DNA of 64,000 nt, taken from positions 1 through 64,000 of the forward strand of contig NZ_QMKQ01000020.1 in NCBI RefSeq assembly GCF_003287975.1, given 5' to 3'. This DNA comes from Arthrobacter sp. AQ5-05 (GTDB taxonomy: Bacteria; Actinomycetota; Actinomycetes; Actinomycetales; Micrococcaceae). The translations under genes were made by a program, and so were the position numbers. Below, piece after piece: positions 8,649-17,823 of the stretch; within the stretch, counting starts at the first letter, position 1, and each line of letters starts with the position of its first letter. Below the pieces are notes generated by a model. The model did no database searches. It was not told the origin of the DNA and saw only the letters and a program-made list of their open reading frames with translations.

Positions 8649-10337
8649 ATGGAAAACACTGCCGCGCACTCCTGGACCAAGAACTACCAGCCGGGCGTCC
8701 CGGCCGAGATCGAGCTGCCCACCGAATCGCTGAGCGCGATGTTCGAGCGATCCGTCGCCGAAGCCGGGGATAGCCCCGCCACCGAATTCTTCGGCCGGCG
8801 CACCAGCTACCGCGAGCTCGGCGAGCAGGTGGAACGCGCCGCCGAGGGCCTGCGCAAGCTCGGGGTTCGCGCCGGAGACCGGGTCGCGCTGATCCTGCCG
8901 AACTGCCCGCAGCACGTCATTGCGTTCTACGCGGTGCTGCGTCTGGGCGCGGTGGTCGTGGAGCACAATCCGCTGTACACCTCCCGCGAACTGCGCCACC
9001 AATTCGAGGACCACCAGGCCCGAATTGTCATCGCCTGGGACAAGGCGGTCGAATCCGTGCGCGAGTTCCCGAAGGATGTGCGCATCGACACCGTCATCTC
9101 GGTCAACCTGCTAGAGGCCTTCCCGACAGTGAAGCGCCTGGCACTGAACCTGCCGCTGAAGAAACTCCGCGCATCCAAGGCGGCACTGACGGCTGCGGCA
9201 CCGGGGACCATGCCCTGGAAGGATCTGCTCAAGGCCGAGCGACTCGATGCGGCCCACCCGCGCCCGGGCGTGGAGGACCTGGCGGTCATCCAATACACCT
9301 CCGGAACCACGGGCAACCCCAAGGGCGCGATGCTCACCCACTACAACCTGTACGCCAACGCGCTGCAGGGCGAGGCCTGGATGGCCGGGGCCCGGGAACG
9401 CAAGGAAATCCTCTACGCGATCCTGCCCATGTTCCACGCCTTCGGCATGACCCTTTACCTGACCTTCGGGGTGAAGAAGCAGGGCCTGCTGGTGCTTTTC
9501 CCGAAGTTCGACCCGGACCTCGTCCTGGAGGCCATGAAGAAATCCCCGGCCACCGTGTACTGCGCGGTCCCTCCGATCTACGAGCGCACCGCCATGGCAG
9601 CCAAGGAAAAAGGCGTCTCGCTGCGCTCGGCCAAGTACTGCATCTCCGGGGCCATGAACCTACCCGACCACGTCGTCGAGCTCTGGGAATCGGTGTCCGG
9701 CGGCCTGCTGGTCGAGGGGTATGGCATGACCGAATCCTCCCCGGTGGCCCTGGGCAACCCGTTCCACCCGACCCGGCGCACCGGCACCATCGGGGTGCCG
9801 TTCCCCTCCACCCTGATGAAGGTCGTTGATCTGGACGACCCTGACCTGGAAGTGGCCCAGGGGGAACCGGGCGAGTTGCTGCTCAAGGGCCCGCAGGTGT
9901 TCTCCGGGTACTGGAACAACCCGGAGGAAACCGCCAAGACGCTCACCACGGACGGCTGGTTGCGCACCGGGGACGTGGTGACCGTCGATGCCGACGGCTT
10001 CGCCACGATCGTGGACCGCGCCAAGGAACTGATCATCACCGGCGGCTTCAACGTCTCGCCGACCGAGGTCGAGTCCGTGCTGCGCGCCCACCCGGAGGTG
10101 AAGGACGCCGCGGTGTTCGGCAAGGCGCTGGAACGCGGCGGGGAAATGGTGGTTGCCGCGGTGGAGCTGGAGCCCGGGACGGAGCTGGACGAAGAGGCGC
10201 TGCGCGAGCACTGCCGCACGCAGCTGGCCGGGTACAAGGTGCCCAAGCGGATCGTGGCCATTGAGGACCTGCCCCGCTCGATGCTCGGCAAGATCCTGCG
10301 CAAGCAGGTCCGGGAACAGGTCAATCCGGGCTTGTAA
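8649..10337 (+). CDS. Long-chain fatty-acid-CoA ligase (AMP-forming)
   Basis: A 562-residue acyl-adenylate-forming enzyme. The P-loop YTSGTTGNPKGAML lies near residue 220, EGYGMTESSP near 357 is the A5 motif, GWLRTGDVV precedes the hinge, and VSPTEVE plus the final GKILRK lysine form the C-terminal subdomain. It activates fatty acids with ATP and CoA for beta-oxidation or lipid synthesis. Length and N-terminal linker fit FadD-type ligases. It follows panD by 48 bp and may be co-transcribed. Chain-length preference is unknown. Confidence 0.9.
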   Translation: MENTAAHSWTKNYQPGVPAEIELPTESLSAMFERSVAEAGDSPATEFFGRRTSYRELGEQVERAAEGLRKLGVRAGDRVALILPNCPQHVIAFYAVLRLGAVVVEHNPLYTSRELRHQFEDHQARIVIAWDKAVESVREFPKDVRIDTVISVNLLEAFPTVKRLALNLPLKKLRASKAALTAAAPGTMPWKDLLKAERLDAAHPRPGVEDLAVIQYTSGTTGNPKGAMLTHYNLYANALQGEAWMAGARERKEILYAILPMFHAFGMTLYLTFGVKKQGLLVLFPKFDPDLVLEAMKKSPATVYCAVPPIYERTAMAAKEKGVSLRSAKYCISGAMNLPDHVVELWESVSGGLLVEGYGMTESSPVALGNPFHPTRRTGTIGVPFPSTLMKVVDLDDPDLEVAQGEPGELLLKGPQVFSGYWNNPEETAKTLTTDGWLRTGDVVTVDADGFATIVDRAKELIITGGFNVSPTEVESVLRAHPEVKDAAVFGKALERGGEMVVAAVELEPGTELDEEALREHCRTQLAGYKVPKRIVAIEDLPRSMLGKILRKQVREQVNPGL

Positions 10338-10438
10338 CCCGCACCTGCGGTCCGGCACCAAAGTGCTGGTGGCTTATCTGACCATGTCAGGGACTTGTCC
10401 CTGGCGTGCTGCCTGTGCGACCTTGAAAGTATTCCCCC

Positions 10439-10504
10439 ACAAGACGGGGAATCCGGACGATGGGTGCCGTACCCGGTGCCCTCGAAGCCGTCTGGGCGAC
10501 GGCG
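10439..10504 (+). promoter_or_regulatory. Guanidine-III-like riboswitch sequence, rearranged, overlapping the SMR start
   Basis: At 10453-10477 the sequence reads CCGGACGA, a 5-nt variable block, then GCCGTACCCGGT. Both conserved blocks match the 5' part of the guanidine-III (ykkC-III) aptamer as known from actinobacteria. The P1 arms CCGG (10453-10456 and 10473-10476) are intact. The usual 3' half, containing ACAAGACGG, is not downstream; an exact ACAAGACGG sits upstream at 10439-10447 instead. ACGGCG at 10499-10504, inside coding sequence, could supply a substitute P2 strand. The aptamer block contains the only in-frame ATG of the exporter gene. Confidence 0.6.
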
Positions 10505-10765
10505 TTGGGCAAGTCAGAGGGCTTCTCCAAACTGGCCCCGTCCGCGGTGTTTGTGGCGGGGCTGGCCCTGGGCATGGCCGGGCTGGCGATTGCGATGAAG
10601 GAATTGCCGCTGGGTACCGCCTATGCGGTGTGGGTCGGAATCGGTGCGACGCTGACAGTCGTCTACGCGATGATCACCGGTGCTGAAACTGTTTCCGTCC
10701 TTGAAGTGCTCTTCCTGCTGATGATCGTTGGCGGTGTCGTGGGCATCAAGTCGCTCCACGCCTGA
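10460..10765 (+). CDS. SMR-family guanidinium exporter (Gdx/SugE type), shortened N-terminus
   Basis: A 101-residue four-helix small multidrug resistance protein. GALEAVWATALGKSEGF carries the essential membrane glutamate, here residue 9, and LPLGTAYAVWVGIG is the Gdx/SugE signature of helix 3. Family members place the glutamate near residue 13, so about four residues of helix 1 are missing, and MGAVP is encoded by riboswitch-like sequence. It probably exported guanidinium as a proton antiporter dimer. Whether the shortened first helix works is uncertain; the gene may be a deletion derivative. Confidence 0.65.
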   Translation: MGAVPGALEAVWATALGKSEGFSKLAPSAVFVAGLALGMAGLAIAMKELPLGTAYAVWVGIGATLTVVYAMITGAETVSVLEVLFLLMIVGGVVGIKSLHA

Positions 10766-10798
10766 CGGTGAAATCGTGGCGCCCCCACGAAGAATGAG

Positions 10799-10834
10799 CG
10801 GACCCCCGGGCGCCCCATGGCCGCCGGGGGTCCG
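10799..10834. terminator. Hairpin terminator after the SMR gene
   Basis: Perfect 11-bp arms CGGACCCCCGG (10799-10809) and CCGGGGGTCCG (10824-10834) with a 14-nt loop, 34 bp after the SMR stop. No strong T-run follows, as is common in high-GC actinobacteria. Confidence 0.65.
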
Positions 10835-10914
10835 ATCTCAGTCCCACCCCTTGATTAAGCCCCGGGTTCATCGAATACTTGGGAAGGTCGTGACATGTTC
10901 TTGGGGGAGAAGCT

Positions 10915-12183
10915 TTGGATCACTATGAGTTCTTGGGGGTGGGGCGTTCCGCATCGCCCAATCAGATCAACGCGGCCGCAAGGTTGGCGATCTGGCGCAA
11001 TCGAAGCGACGTCCAGCTGACCGAGCGGATCATGGGCGCCTGGTACATCGTGGGGGACCCGGACAGGCGCTTCGATTACGACTACTGGTTGCTGACCAAC
11101 CCGTCGTCAGTGGAGCAGTACCCGCCGATCGACCATGGTGCTGCCACCCAGGACGTTCCCGAGCCCGAGGTGCCGCCTGCGATCCCTGAGGTACCTGCGG
11201 CAGCTGTGGCTGCACCGCCGCGCCGGGTGATGGGCCCGTTGCCGCCCGAACGGGTGTCCGGCAATCCGACCCGGCAGCTGCGCGAGGCCGAACCCGAGCC
11301 GCCTGCAACGCCTGGGCCAACCGGCGGGCCGACCCCGCCAAGCGAAGCACCGGTCGCGGCGGCGCCGCGATTCGACCCGGAGCAGTTGTCCTGGTGGGAA
11401 GAAACCCTGGGACGCGAGGAAAGGATCGGGTCGGGCCACGGCCTGCTGCGATTATTGGTGGTCCTGGGTCTCGTGGCCGGGGTGCTGGGATCGATGCTCG
11501 TGCTGGTTGCCGCCCCGGCTCCCGTCGCGTTGGTGCCCATCGGGCTGTGCGGCGTAGGGCTGGTGTTGGTCAACCGCCTCTGGCCGTATGCGGCGACTCG
11601 GCGGGCGGTGGCGCAGCGGGTGTTTGGCGTGGGCGGCGGGGCGTTGGCCAACGGGTGGAGCCGGTTCAGGAAGGAAAATATCGCCAAGGGCGTGATCGGG
11701 GAACGGCGCACCGCCCTGGCACTTGAATCGCTATTGCGGATCCCGGGAACCCGGATTTTCCACGGGCTGCGCTTTCCGGGCAGCACCGTCGCAGACATCG
11801 ACCATGCGGTGGTCAACGGGGACCGGGTGCTCTTCATTGATTCGAAGTTCTGGAAACCGGGGGAATACCGGTGGCTGGATGCCGACAAACTCGGATATGT
11901 CCGTGGACGGCGCATCGACCGGCGGGACATCCACATGGACCACGTACAGCGCCACCCCCTGACGGCCAAGGCCGCGGCCGAGGTCGGCTGCCACGTGCTG
12001 ATCCACCCCAATGATGAGGGCGCGATAACGTTCACCGCCGGGGCGCTCATTTCCCCGACGGGGATACCGGCAACAGGCGTCCAGGACGGGATCGAGATGA
12101 TTGGGCGCTGGCTGTTGCAGGGGCAAAAATGCGGGTTGGTCGACCGCTACGTGATGGCCCGGATGATCGCACTGCTGAAATAG
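10915..12183 (+). CDS. J-like domain / NERD nuclease-related membrane protein
   Basis: A 422-residue protein with an unusual architecture. Residues 1-55 resemble a DnaJ J-domain (DHYEFLGVGRSASPNQI and GDPDRRFDYD), but the HPD tripeptide needed to stimulate Hsp70 is absent. A proline-rich linker (about 70-150) leads to two hydrophobic segments (about 176-220). Residues about 255-360 form a NERD domain, with GVIGERRTALALESLL, DIDHAVV and LFIDSKF giving the Glu/Asp-x-Lys-like nuclease core. The TTG start has a GGGGGAGA ribosome site. The function is unknown: DNA or RNA processing at the membrane is possible. Confidence 0.7.
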   Translation: MDHYEFLGVGRSASPNQINAAARLAIWRNRSDVQLTERIMGAWYIVGDPDRRFDYDYWLLTNPSSVEQYPPIDHGAATQDVPEPEVPPAIPEVPAAAVAAPPRRVMGPLPPERVSGNPTRQLREAEPEPPATPGPTGGPTPPSEAPVAAAPRFDPEQLSWWEETLGREERIGSGHGLLRLLVVLGLVAGVLGSMLVLVAAPAPVALVPIGLCGVGLVLVNRLWPYAATRRAVAQRVFGVGGGALANGWSRFRKENIAKGVIGERRTALALESLLRIPGTRIFHGLRFPGSTVADIDHAVVNGDRVLFIDSKFWKPGEYRWLDADKLGYVRGRRIDRRDIHMDHVQRHPLTAKAAAEVGCHVLIHPNDEGAITFTAGALISPTGIPATGVQDGIEMIGRWLLQGQKCGLVDRYVMARMIALLK

Positions 12184-12194
12184 TCGTTAAAGTG

Positions 12195-12233
12195 GTCCGG
12201 GCTGGATGCCGCACTGCGTCATCCAGCCCGGAC
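12195..12233. terminator. Bidirectional terminator
   Basis: Perfect 14-bp stem, GTCCGGGCTGGATG at 12195-12208 and its complement at 12220-12233, loop of 11 nt. It lies between the convergent NERD gene and the secreted-protein gene, ending 8 bp before the latter's stop, and can serve both. Confidence 0.75.
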
Positions 12234-12241
12234 GAAGGTGG

Positions 12242-12781
12242 CTACTCGGCCACGGCGTGCGCCAGGATCTGGACCTGGTCGGCAAAACTGACGGACAGTG
12301 CCGACTCCCCGCCGGCGACGGTGGTGCCCAGACTGCCCTCGACGAACGACCACGGGCCATTGGGACAGGATCCCAGCTTCGGCCCGTCGGACTCGGTCAC
12401 GGAACTCGAACCCTCGGCAAGACCGGTGAGCAGGAATCCGGTGACCTTGTTCTGCGGGTTGGTGCGGGCCTCATAGAGCAGCTCGCCGGTGGTGTCGGCC
12501 AGGACGACATGTTCGCGATCCTGGAACTTCCCGTTCTTCGAGTTGAAGCACGACCATGTCGTGGTTGACGTCGTTTTCACGGCCAGGGCGAATGACACGC
12601 CCTCGTGGTTGGCCTGCAAGTCGTGGTCATTCCAGCCGAATGCGTCCTGCACGTCGCCCTTGCCGACGAATCCGACGCCGGTGGACGGATCCACCGTCCA
12701 GTCGGCCGATGCCGGGGCAGCGACAAACAAGGCCGCTGCAGCGAATCCGGACATGGCAAATAGAGCCATGGATTTCTTCAT
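12242..12781 (-). CDS. Secreted protein of unknown function
   Basis: A 179-residue protein starting at MKKSMALF, with a signal peptide cleaved after AAPASA (about residue 27). The mature part is about 150 residues with two cysteines that could form one disulphide and GFVGKGDVQDAFGWNDHDLQ near its start. Similar small secreted proteins occur in soil actinobacteria without assigned function. The ATG was chosen because signal peptide and ribosome site fit it; the longer frame is non-coding. It faces away from the DUF302 remnant. Confidence 0.65.
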   Translation of the reverse strand: MKKSMALFAMSGFAAAALFVAAPASADWTVDPSTGVGFVGKGDVQDAFGWNDHDLQANHEGVSFALAVKTTSTTTWSCFNSKNGKFQDREHVVLADTTGELLYEARTNPQNKVTGFLLTGLAEGSSSVTESDGPKLGSCPNGPWSFVEGSLGTTVAGGESALSVSFADQVQILAHAVAE

Positions 12782-12982
12782 GGTTTCCCCCAAGATTAAG
12801 TTGTTTCCCCAGTAACGCGGCCAAAAATGGCCGCTGAGTTGGACATTAGCAGAGAGGCTTCGAGCATGTAAAGGGACGGCTTCCTTGGGCGGGAAAGTGG
12901 CCGCACTGGTTCCCTGCGCGAGACAGACAGCTGCCACGAACGCGGCCGGGCTTGGCCGCAAACACCGACACTTCGACGCGCG

Positions 12983-13382
12983 ATGCGCAGCAGGAGGACC
13001 AGGGACACGGGCTACACACAGCATCACCGTTTCGCTGGCATGGGAGGAAGCTGTGGCCAAAACGAAGGATGCCTTGGGTCGCCAGGGGGTCGGGGCGCTG
13101 ACCGAGATTGACGGGCATGCGGTCTTGGCGGCGAACATCAGCCCGGAATCGGCCGACAGGATCGGTCGCTACCTGGGTTTGGGTGCATGGAATCCGCATC
13201 TTGCCACTCGGGGGCTCCTGACCGAACCCAAGTTCGGGGCACGGTTGCCCTTGAACGGGTTCATCCATCGGGCAGCGGACGCGACCGAAACCACCACCGA
13301 GACCATCGACGCGCAGCTGCTGGCCCAGTTGCGCGACGCCCGAAAGGGTGCGTTTGCGGCGGTGGGTGCGCACCACCATTGA
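12983..13382 (+). pseudogene. DUF302 domain gene with a damaged start
   Basis: From about 13018 the frame encodes THSITVSLAWEEAVAKTKDA, LTEIDGHAVLAANI and FGARLPLNGFIHR, a DUF302 domain (small alpha/beta fold, function unknown) reaching TGA at 13380-13382. The frame has no ATG near the domain. An AGGAGG site at 12991-12996 is followed at normal spacing by ACG GGC TAC ACA in another frame. This resembles an original ATG GGC TAC ACA CAC start that has lost its T and one CA unit of a CACA run. Translation from a TTG at 12885 is the alternative and would add 45 unlikely residues. Confidence 0.5.
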
Positions 13383-13436
13383 ATGCGTGTCCCGGGGGGC
13401 CTACCCTGTAGGTGTCTCGCGAGAGGGGAGCACAAC

Positions 13437-14102
13437 ATGAAGCGCTCGTTGGCCGTGGTTGCGGTCTTGGCATTGGTGCCGCTGGGGGCCGGTCCGGCGA
13501 CTGCGGCGCCGAACATCTACCATGTGATTTCCTCCACGCATGGGGGTGCGTATGTTGCCGTGGAGGACGGCTGTGAACTGACGGAGGTGTTTCTCTCCTC
13601 GAGCACCGGCATGTTTGCCTCGCAGCCGGGACCTGTCAACAAGCAAGGCCTGACAGATGTCGCCGTGCGCATCTCCGACACCTGCGCAGAACCGTCAGCA
13701 GCAGCAGCCGGCGGCGGCGGGGGAATCATGTTCGAGGCCAGGAGCATGGCCGAACTGGTGGCAGACCCGAGGCTGCGCAACGCCTCGGTGTCAACCACCA
13801 TGGAGGGCACGGACGCCGACGGCAATCCGGTCACCATGGAACTGGATGCTGCCTGGATCGGGACCGGCGAGCTGGAGCACACCGTCATCAGCAACCCGGA
13901 CCACTTCCCGGAGGGCAATGTCGTGGCGGTCGACAACAACCTGCGCCGCGATGCGGTCGCCGACATCAGCGTCAAGGTCGCTGGACGCTCGGTGTCGGGG
14001 ACAGATCCGGCCGCCAGCCTGGAACTGGTCAAGGCGAATTGCGTGGAGGTGGCCCGGCCGGGCGTCGAGGGCTTCTTCCCCTGCTTCGGTTTCCCCGGCT
14101 GA
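13437..14102 (+). CDS. Secreted protein of unknown function
   Basis: A 221-residue exported protein. MKRSLAVVAVLALVPLGAG ending in TATA|APN is a signal peptide of about 24 residues. The mature part contains a glycine run (AAAAGGGGGIMFEA), several beta-type segments, and four cysteines (two near the start, two near the end) that suggest disulphides. The ATG has a GAGAGGGGAG ribosome site. No known family was recognised. It is convergent with the matrixin protease gene 16 bp away, which gives no functional link. Confidence 0.7.
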   Translation: MKRSLAVVAVLALVPLGAGPATAAPNIYHVISSTHGGAYVAVEDGCELTEVFLSSSTGMFASQPGPVNKQGLTDVAVRISDTCAEPSAAAAGGGGGIMFEARSMAELVADPRLRNASVSTTMEGTDADGNPVTMELDAAWIGTGELEHTVISNPDHFPEGNVVAVDNNLRRDAVADISVKVAGRSVSGTDPAASLELVKANCVEVARPGVEGFFPCFGFPG

Positions 14103-14118
14103 CCTTGCTGCGTGGCTG

Positions 14119-15105
14119 CTACAGCTGCGGCACGCAGGCCCCGGTGCCCAGTAGGGCCAGCCCCGCACGGTCCCCGTCGGCCAGCGTCGTCAGGTTGTTT
14201 CCGTCGCCGTACATCAGCTGGCTCGGGTCCTCCACATGCGCCAGCCCCACCACATGGCTGAGCTCGTGCATGATGACGGCGCGGACCAATGTGGCGCCGC
14301 CGGGGTATGCGAGGAACCGGGACATGTCAGGTGCATCCAGCATCACCTGGCCGGCCACGTAGACCACCGGATGCCCCGGGATGTGGGCGTAGTCGCTGCC
14401 GCCCAGCCCGCCCACGTCCCCGGCAAGGTCGGGGGTTTCCTCCGGGGTCGACCAGGCGATCAGTACCGGTGCCCAGCGCTTGCCGTAGCGCTCGGGCTGG
14501 TACTTTTTGCGTTGCTCGGTGGGGGCCTCGGTGGTGGAACCGTCGTAGACGAACCGCAACCCCGTGGCGGCGGAAATCTCGGCAACGGCCTGGTGGATCA
14601 GATCCTCGCCGCCGGGCGGGGAATCCTGGGTGCGGATCACGTAGCGTATGGGGCGGCAGGGATCGTAGGCGACGAAGTCCTGGCCGGGGTCCGGGGACTC
14701 CTGCAGCCGGAATGACCCGGACCCTGTTCCGGCTGGCGGCGTGCCCAAAGGCGCGGCAGCCGCATCGACGCCGCGCGGGGGAACGTTGGAGCCGGGAACC
14801 AGCGGGGTGAGCGCCGGCATGATGTGGCGATCCAGGACCACGGGGCTGTAGTAGAGCCCGACCAGAAGTGCGATGACCACGCCAAGGTTCCAGCTGCGCC
14901 GTGGACGTCGCCGGCGAGGGCGCCTGTACGAGCTGCGCGCAGGTCTTTTCAGTGGAACAGGGCGGGTACCGGGTTCCTGGCCTGCCGCCCGACGTGCCGC
15001 CTCGTCAAGTGCCCATTGCGGAACCCTCCCGCTGGGCGAGCGCAGTGGTTGCCCGGCCCGGCTCCCGAATCCGGGTTCCTGGTTCCACGGTTTCTGATGC
15101 GGCAT
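14119..15105 (-). CDS. Matrixin-like metalloprotease, membrane-anchored
   Basis: A 328-residue protein with a basic N-terminus, one transmembrane segment near residues 72-90 (NLGVVIALLVGLYYSPVV), a linker, then a metzincin domain. The zinc motif HELSHVVGLAH is followed by the Met-turn SQLMYGDG. The predicted topology puts the protease outside the cell. Start ATG at 15105 was chosen since upstream codons show no conservation. Related actinobacterial proteins carry a matrixin domain after a single membrane anchor; substrates are unknown. Confidence 0.82.
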   Translation of the reverse strand: MPHQKPWNQEPGFGSRAGQPLRSPSGRVPQWALDEAARRAAGQEPGTRPVPLKRPARSSYRRPRRRRPRRSWNLGVVIALLVGLYYSPVVLDRHIMPALTPLVPGSNVPPRGVDAAAAPLGTPPAGTGSGSFRLQESPDPGQDFVAYDPCRPIRYVIRTQDSPPGGEDLIHQAVAEISAATGLRFVYDGSTTEAPTEQRKKYQPERYGKRWAPVLIAWSTPEETPDLAGDVGGLGGSDYAHIPGHPVVYVAGQVMLDAPDMSRFLAYPGGATLVRAVIMHELSHVVGLAHVEDPSQLMYGDGNNLTTLADGDRAGLALLGTGACVPQL

Positions 15106-15178
15106 TTTCCCCCCAAGGTTGGTGCCCGTGCGGGGCTCCCCAGCCCTGCAACACCAAGCATAGGCGGAAGACGCAAAC

Positions 15179-15211
15179 GGGGTGGGCGGGAATCGTCTTC
15201 CCGCCCACCCC
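15179..15211. terminator. Terminator after the ClpC-type gene
   Basis: Perfect 14-bp stem (15179-15192 with 15198-15211) and a 5-nt loop TCGTC, just beyond the ClpC-type stop codon at 15224. The arms begin GGGGTGGGCGGG. Confidence 0.75.
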
Positions 15212-15223
15212 GATCCCCGACGG

Positions 15224-17785
15224 CTATGCCGCGAGCGCTGCTTCCTGCCGTGCCGAGACCCGCAGGCCCGACCCGTCGGCGGTGACCGCAACGGTCCCGC
15301 CTTCGGCGAGCTCGTCGGTGACCAGCAGGTCCGCGACCCTGTCGTCGAGCTCGCGGGAGATCACCCGGCGCAGCGGCCTGGCACCGAACTCCGGCTCGTG
15401 GCCGGCCTCGGCGATCCAGGCGACCGCCGCCTCGTCGACCTCAAGTCCGATGCCGTGGGCGGCGAGCCGGGCCTCGGTGCGGCGCAGCTGCAGCCGCACG
15501 ATCGCACGCAGCTGCTCGGCCTCGAGCTTGCGGAACAGCACCGTCTCGTCGATCCGGTTCAGGAATTCCGGACGCATGGTCTCGCGCAGCCGGCCCATCA
15601 CCTTGGCGCGCAGCTCGCGCTCGGACCCTGCCCCGGAGTCGGACCCGAAGCCCAGCGGGGCACCGCGGCTGGCCAGGAACTCCGAACCCAGGTTGGAGGT
15701 CATGACGATGACCGTGTTCCGGAAGTCCACGGTGCGGCCCTGCCCGTCGGTGAGCCGGCCGTCGTCGAGCACCTGCAGCAGCAGGTTGAACACGTCCGGG
15801 TGCGCCTTCTCCACCTCGTCCAACAGCACCACCGAGTAGGGGCGCCGGCGCAAGCGCTCGGTCAGCTGCCCGGCCTCGTCGTAGCCGACGTAGCCCGGAG
15901 GGGCACCAACGAGCCGCGAGACCGTGTGGCGCTCGCCGAACTCGCTCATGTCGAACCTGACCATGGCCGACTCGTCGCCGAAGAGCGAGGCCGCCAGGGC
16001 CTTGGCCAGCTCGGTCTTGCCCACGCCCGTGGGTCCGAGGAACAGGAAGCTGCCCACCGGCTTGCCCTCGTCGCCCAGTCCGGTGCGGGAACGCCGCACC
16101 GCCCTGGCGACGGCAGCCACGGCGTCGTCCTGCCCGACGACCCGCTCGTGCAGCTCCTCTTCGAGACGGGCCAGGCGCCCCTTCTCGTCCTCGGTCAACC
16201 GCGCGGCGGGAATGCCGGTGGCACGGGCAATGACCTCGGCGATCTGGGTTTCGTCGACCACCGCCGACGAGGTGCCCGCGGCACCCTCCCGTGCCTCGGC
16301 CAGGCGCGCGGAAAGTTCCTCGGCCTCGTCGCGCAGCCTCGAGGCGTCCTCGTAGCGTTCCTCGGCGACCGCTTGGTCCTTGTCGGCGCCGAGCTCGGCG
16401 ATCCGAGCTTCCAGCGCCTCGGTGTCCACGCCGGCGGGTCGCTTCAGGCTCAGCCGGGCACCGGCGGTGTCGATCAGGTCGATGGCCTTGTCCGGCAGGA
16501 ACCTGTCGGTCACGTAGCGTGCCGATATTTCCACCGCGGCGCGGATTGCTTCGTCGGTGTAGGTCACCTGGTGGTGCCGGGCGTAGCGCTCCTTGAGCCC
16601 GTGCAGGATTGCCACGGCATCCTCGATCGAGGGCTCGCCGATGGTCACCGGCTGGAAGCGGCGCTCCAAGGCCGGATCCTTTTCGACCTTCCGGTACTCG
16701 GCCAGCGTGGTGGCACCGATCAGGTGCAGCTCGCCGCGGGCCAGTCGCGGCTTGAGGATGTTGCCGGCGTCCATGGACCCCTCGCCCCCGCCGCCTCCGG
16801 CGCCGACCACGGTGTGCAGCTCGTCGATGAAGACGATCACCTCGCCGTCCTGGGCGGCGATCTCGTCCAGGGTCTGGGTCAGGCGTTCCTCGAAGTCGCC
16901 GCGGTAGCGGGTGCCGGCGACCATGGCGGGCAGGTCGAGGGAGACCACGCGCTTGCCGGAAAGCTGGTCCGGGACCTCGCCTGAGACGATGGCGCGGGCG
17001 AGTCCCTCGACGACGGCGGTCTTGCCGACGCCGGCCTCACCGATCAGCACCGGGTTGTTCTTGGTTCGGCGGGCCAGGATCTCGATGGCCTGCTCGATCT
17101 CCTTTTCGCGGCCGATCACCGGATCCAGCCCGTCCTCGGCGGCCCGGGCAGTCAAGTCCATGCCGAACTTCTCCAACATCGGGGTCTGTCCCTTGGTGGC
17201 CGGCCCGCTCTTGGCGGCAGAGCCGGGTTCCGGTGCTGTGCCCCGGCCGGGCTGTTCAGCGCCCTCGGCGGCCTCCTGCAGTGATTGCGGGGTGACCCCG
17301 GCGGCGCCCAGCACCTGCCCGGCGGGGGATTCGGTGTTGAGCACGAATGCCAGGAACAGGTGCTCGGGATCGATGTAGGTCGAGCCGAAGGCGCGGGCCA
17401 CCTGGTAGGCATCCAGCAGCGCACGCTGGGCCGATGGGGTCAGCGCGGGACTGGAACCGGAGCGCTGCGGCCCGGTCTCGGGCAGGCGCTGCTCGGCGTC
17501 GCGGGCAATTGCCGCGGCGTCCGCGCCCGAGCGGCGCAGCGCCTCGCCGACGGGTTCGGTTTCGAGCATCACGCGCAGCAGGTGCAGCGCGTCGATGTCG
17601 CTGTGGCCGTGTTCGACGGCGAATTGCGCGGCACGGGTCAACACCTCGTGCGTGTGGCGACTAAGCAGCCGGGTGATGTCGACGGGACGCCCGAAGCGGC
17701 TGGTGCGCTGGCCTTGCAGGTAGCGCGCCAGGAAGTCCTCGAAAGAGCCGTTGCCGGCGTCGGATGGGCCAAAGAATGCTGGCAT
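15224..17785 (-). CDS. Clp AAA+ ATPase, ClpC-type, HspR-controlled
   Basis: An 853-residue Hsp100 unfoldase. It has a Clp-N double repeat (to about residue 150), AAA domain 1 with GEAGVGKT and VIVFIDEL, a short middle region with a UVR-like segment ([17 protein letters not shown]) instead of the long ClpB coiled coil, and AAA domain 2 with GPTGVGKTE and [10 protein letters not shown]. An APLGF loop before [10 protein letters not shown] resembles the [LIV]-G-[FL] element by which ClpA/C/X bind ClpP, suggesting a protease partner. A HAIR element 18 bp upstream of the start indicates HspR repression and heat induction. Whether it disaggregates or feeds ClpP is inferred. Confidence 0.88.
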   Translation of the reverse strand: MPAFFGPSDAGNGSFEDFLARYLQGQRTSRFGRPVDITRLLSRHTHEVLTRAAQFAVEHGHSDIDALHLLRVMLETEPVGEALRRSGADAAAIARDAEQRLPETGPQRSGSSPALTPSAQRALLDAYQVARAFGSTYIDPEHLFLAFVLNTESPAGQVLGAAGVTPQSLQEAAEGAEQPGRGTAPEPGSAAKSGPATKGQTPMLEKFGMDLTARAAEDGLDPVIGREKEIEQAIEILARRTKNNPVLIGEAGVGKTAVVEGLARAIVSGEVPDQLSGKRVVSLDLPAMVAGTRYRGDFEERLTQTLDEIAAQDGEVIVFIDELHTVVGAGGGGGEGSMDAGNILKPRLARGELHLIGATTLAEYRKVEKDPALERRFQPVTIGEPSIEDAVAILHGLKERYARHHQVTYTDEAIRAAVEISARYVTDRFLPDKAIDLIDTAGARLSLKRPAGVDTEALEARIAELGADKDQAVAEERYEDASRLRDEAEELSARLAEAREGAAGTSSAVVDETQIAEVIARATGIPAARLTEDEKGRLARLEEELHERVVGQDDAVAAVARAVRRSRTGLGDEGKPVGSFLFLGPTGVGKTELAKALAASLFGDESAMVRFDMSEFGERHTVSRLVGAPPGYVGYDEAGQLTERLRRRPYSVVLLDEVEKAHPDVFNLLLQVLDDGRLTDGQGRTVDFRNTVIVMTSNLGSEFLASRGAPLGFGSDSGAGSERELRAKVMGRLRETMRPEFLNRIDETVLFRKLEAEQLRAIVRLQLRRTEARLAAHGIGLEVDEAAVAWIAEAGHEPEFGARPLRRVISRELDDRVADLLVTDELAEGGTVAVTADGSGLRVSARQEAALAA

Positions 17786-17802
17786 GTTTCCTCCTATGGA
17801 TA

Positions 17803-17823
17803 CTTGAGTGCCATTGACTCAAG
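17803..17823. promoter_or_regulatory. HAIR element (HspR operator)
   Basis: CTTGAGT at 17803-17809 and ACTCAAG at 17817-17823, separated by exactly seven bases, match the HspR-associated inverted repeat without mismatch. It lies just upstream of the ClpC-type gene on the minus strand. In actinobacteria HspR with DnaK represses dnaK, clpB and similar genes until heat stress. Confidence 0.92.

Noticed and set aside
10424-10450. Mini-ykkC (guanidine-II) riboswitch before the SMR gene
   Set aside because: The CCCC-GGGG hairpin loop lacks the ACGR tetraloop pair; the guanidine-III blocks fit much better.
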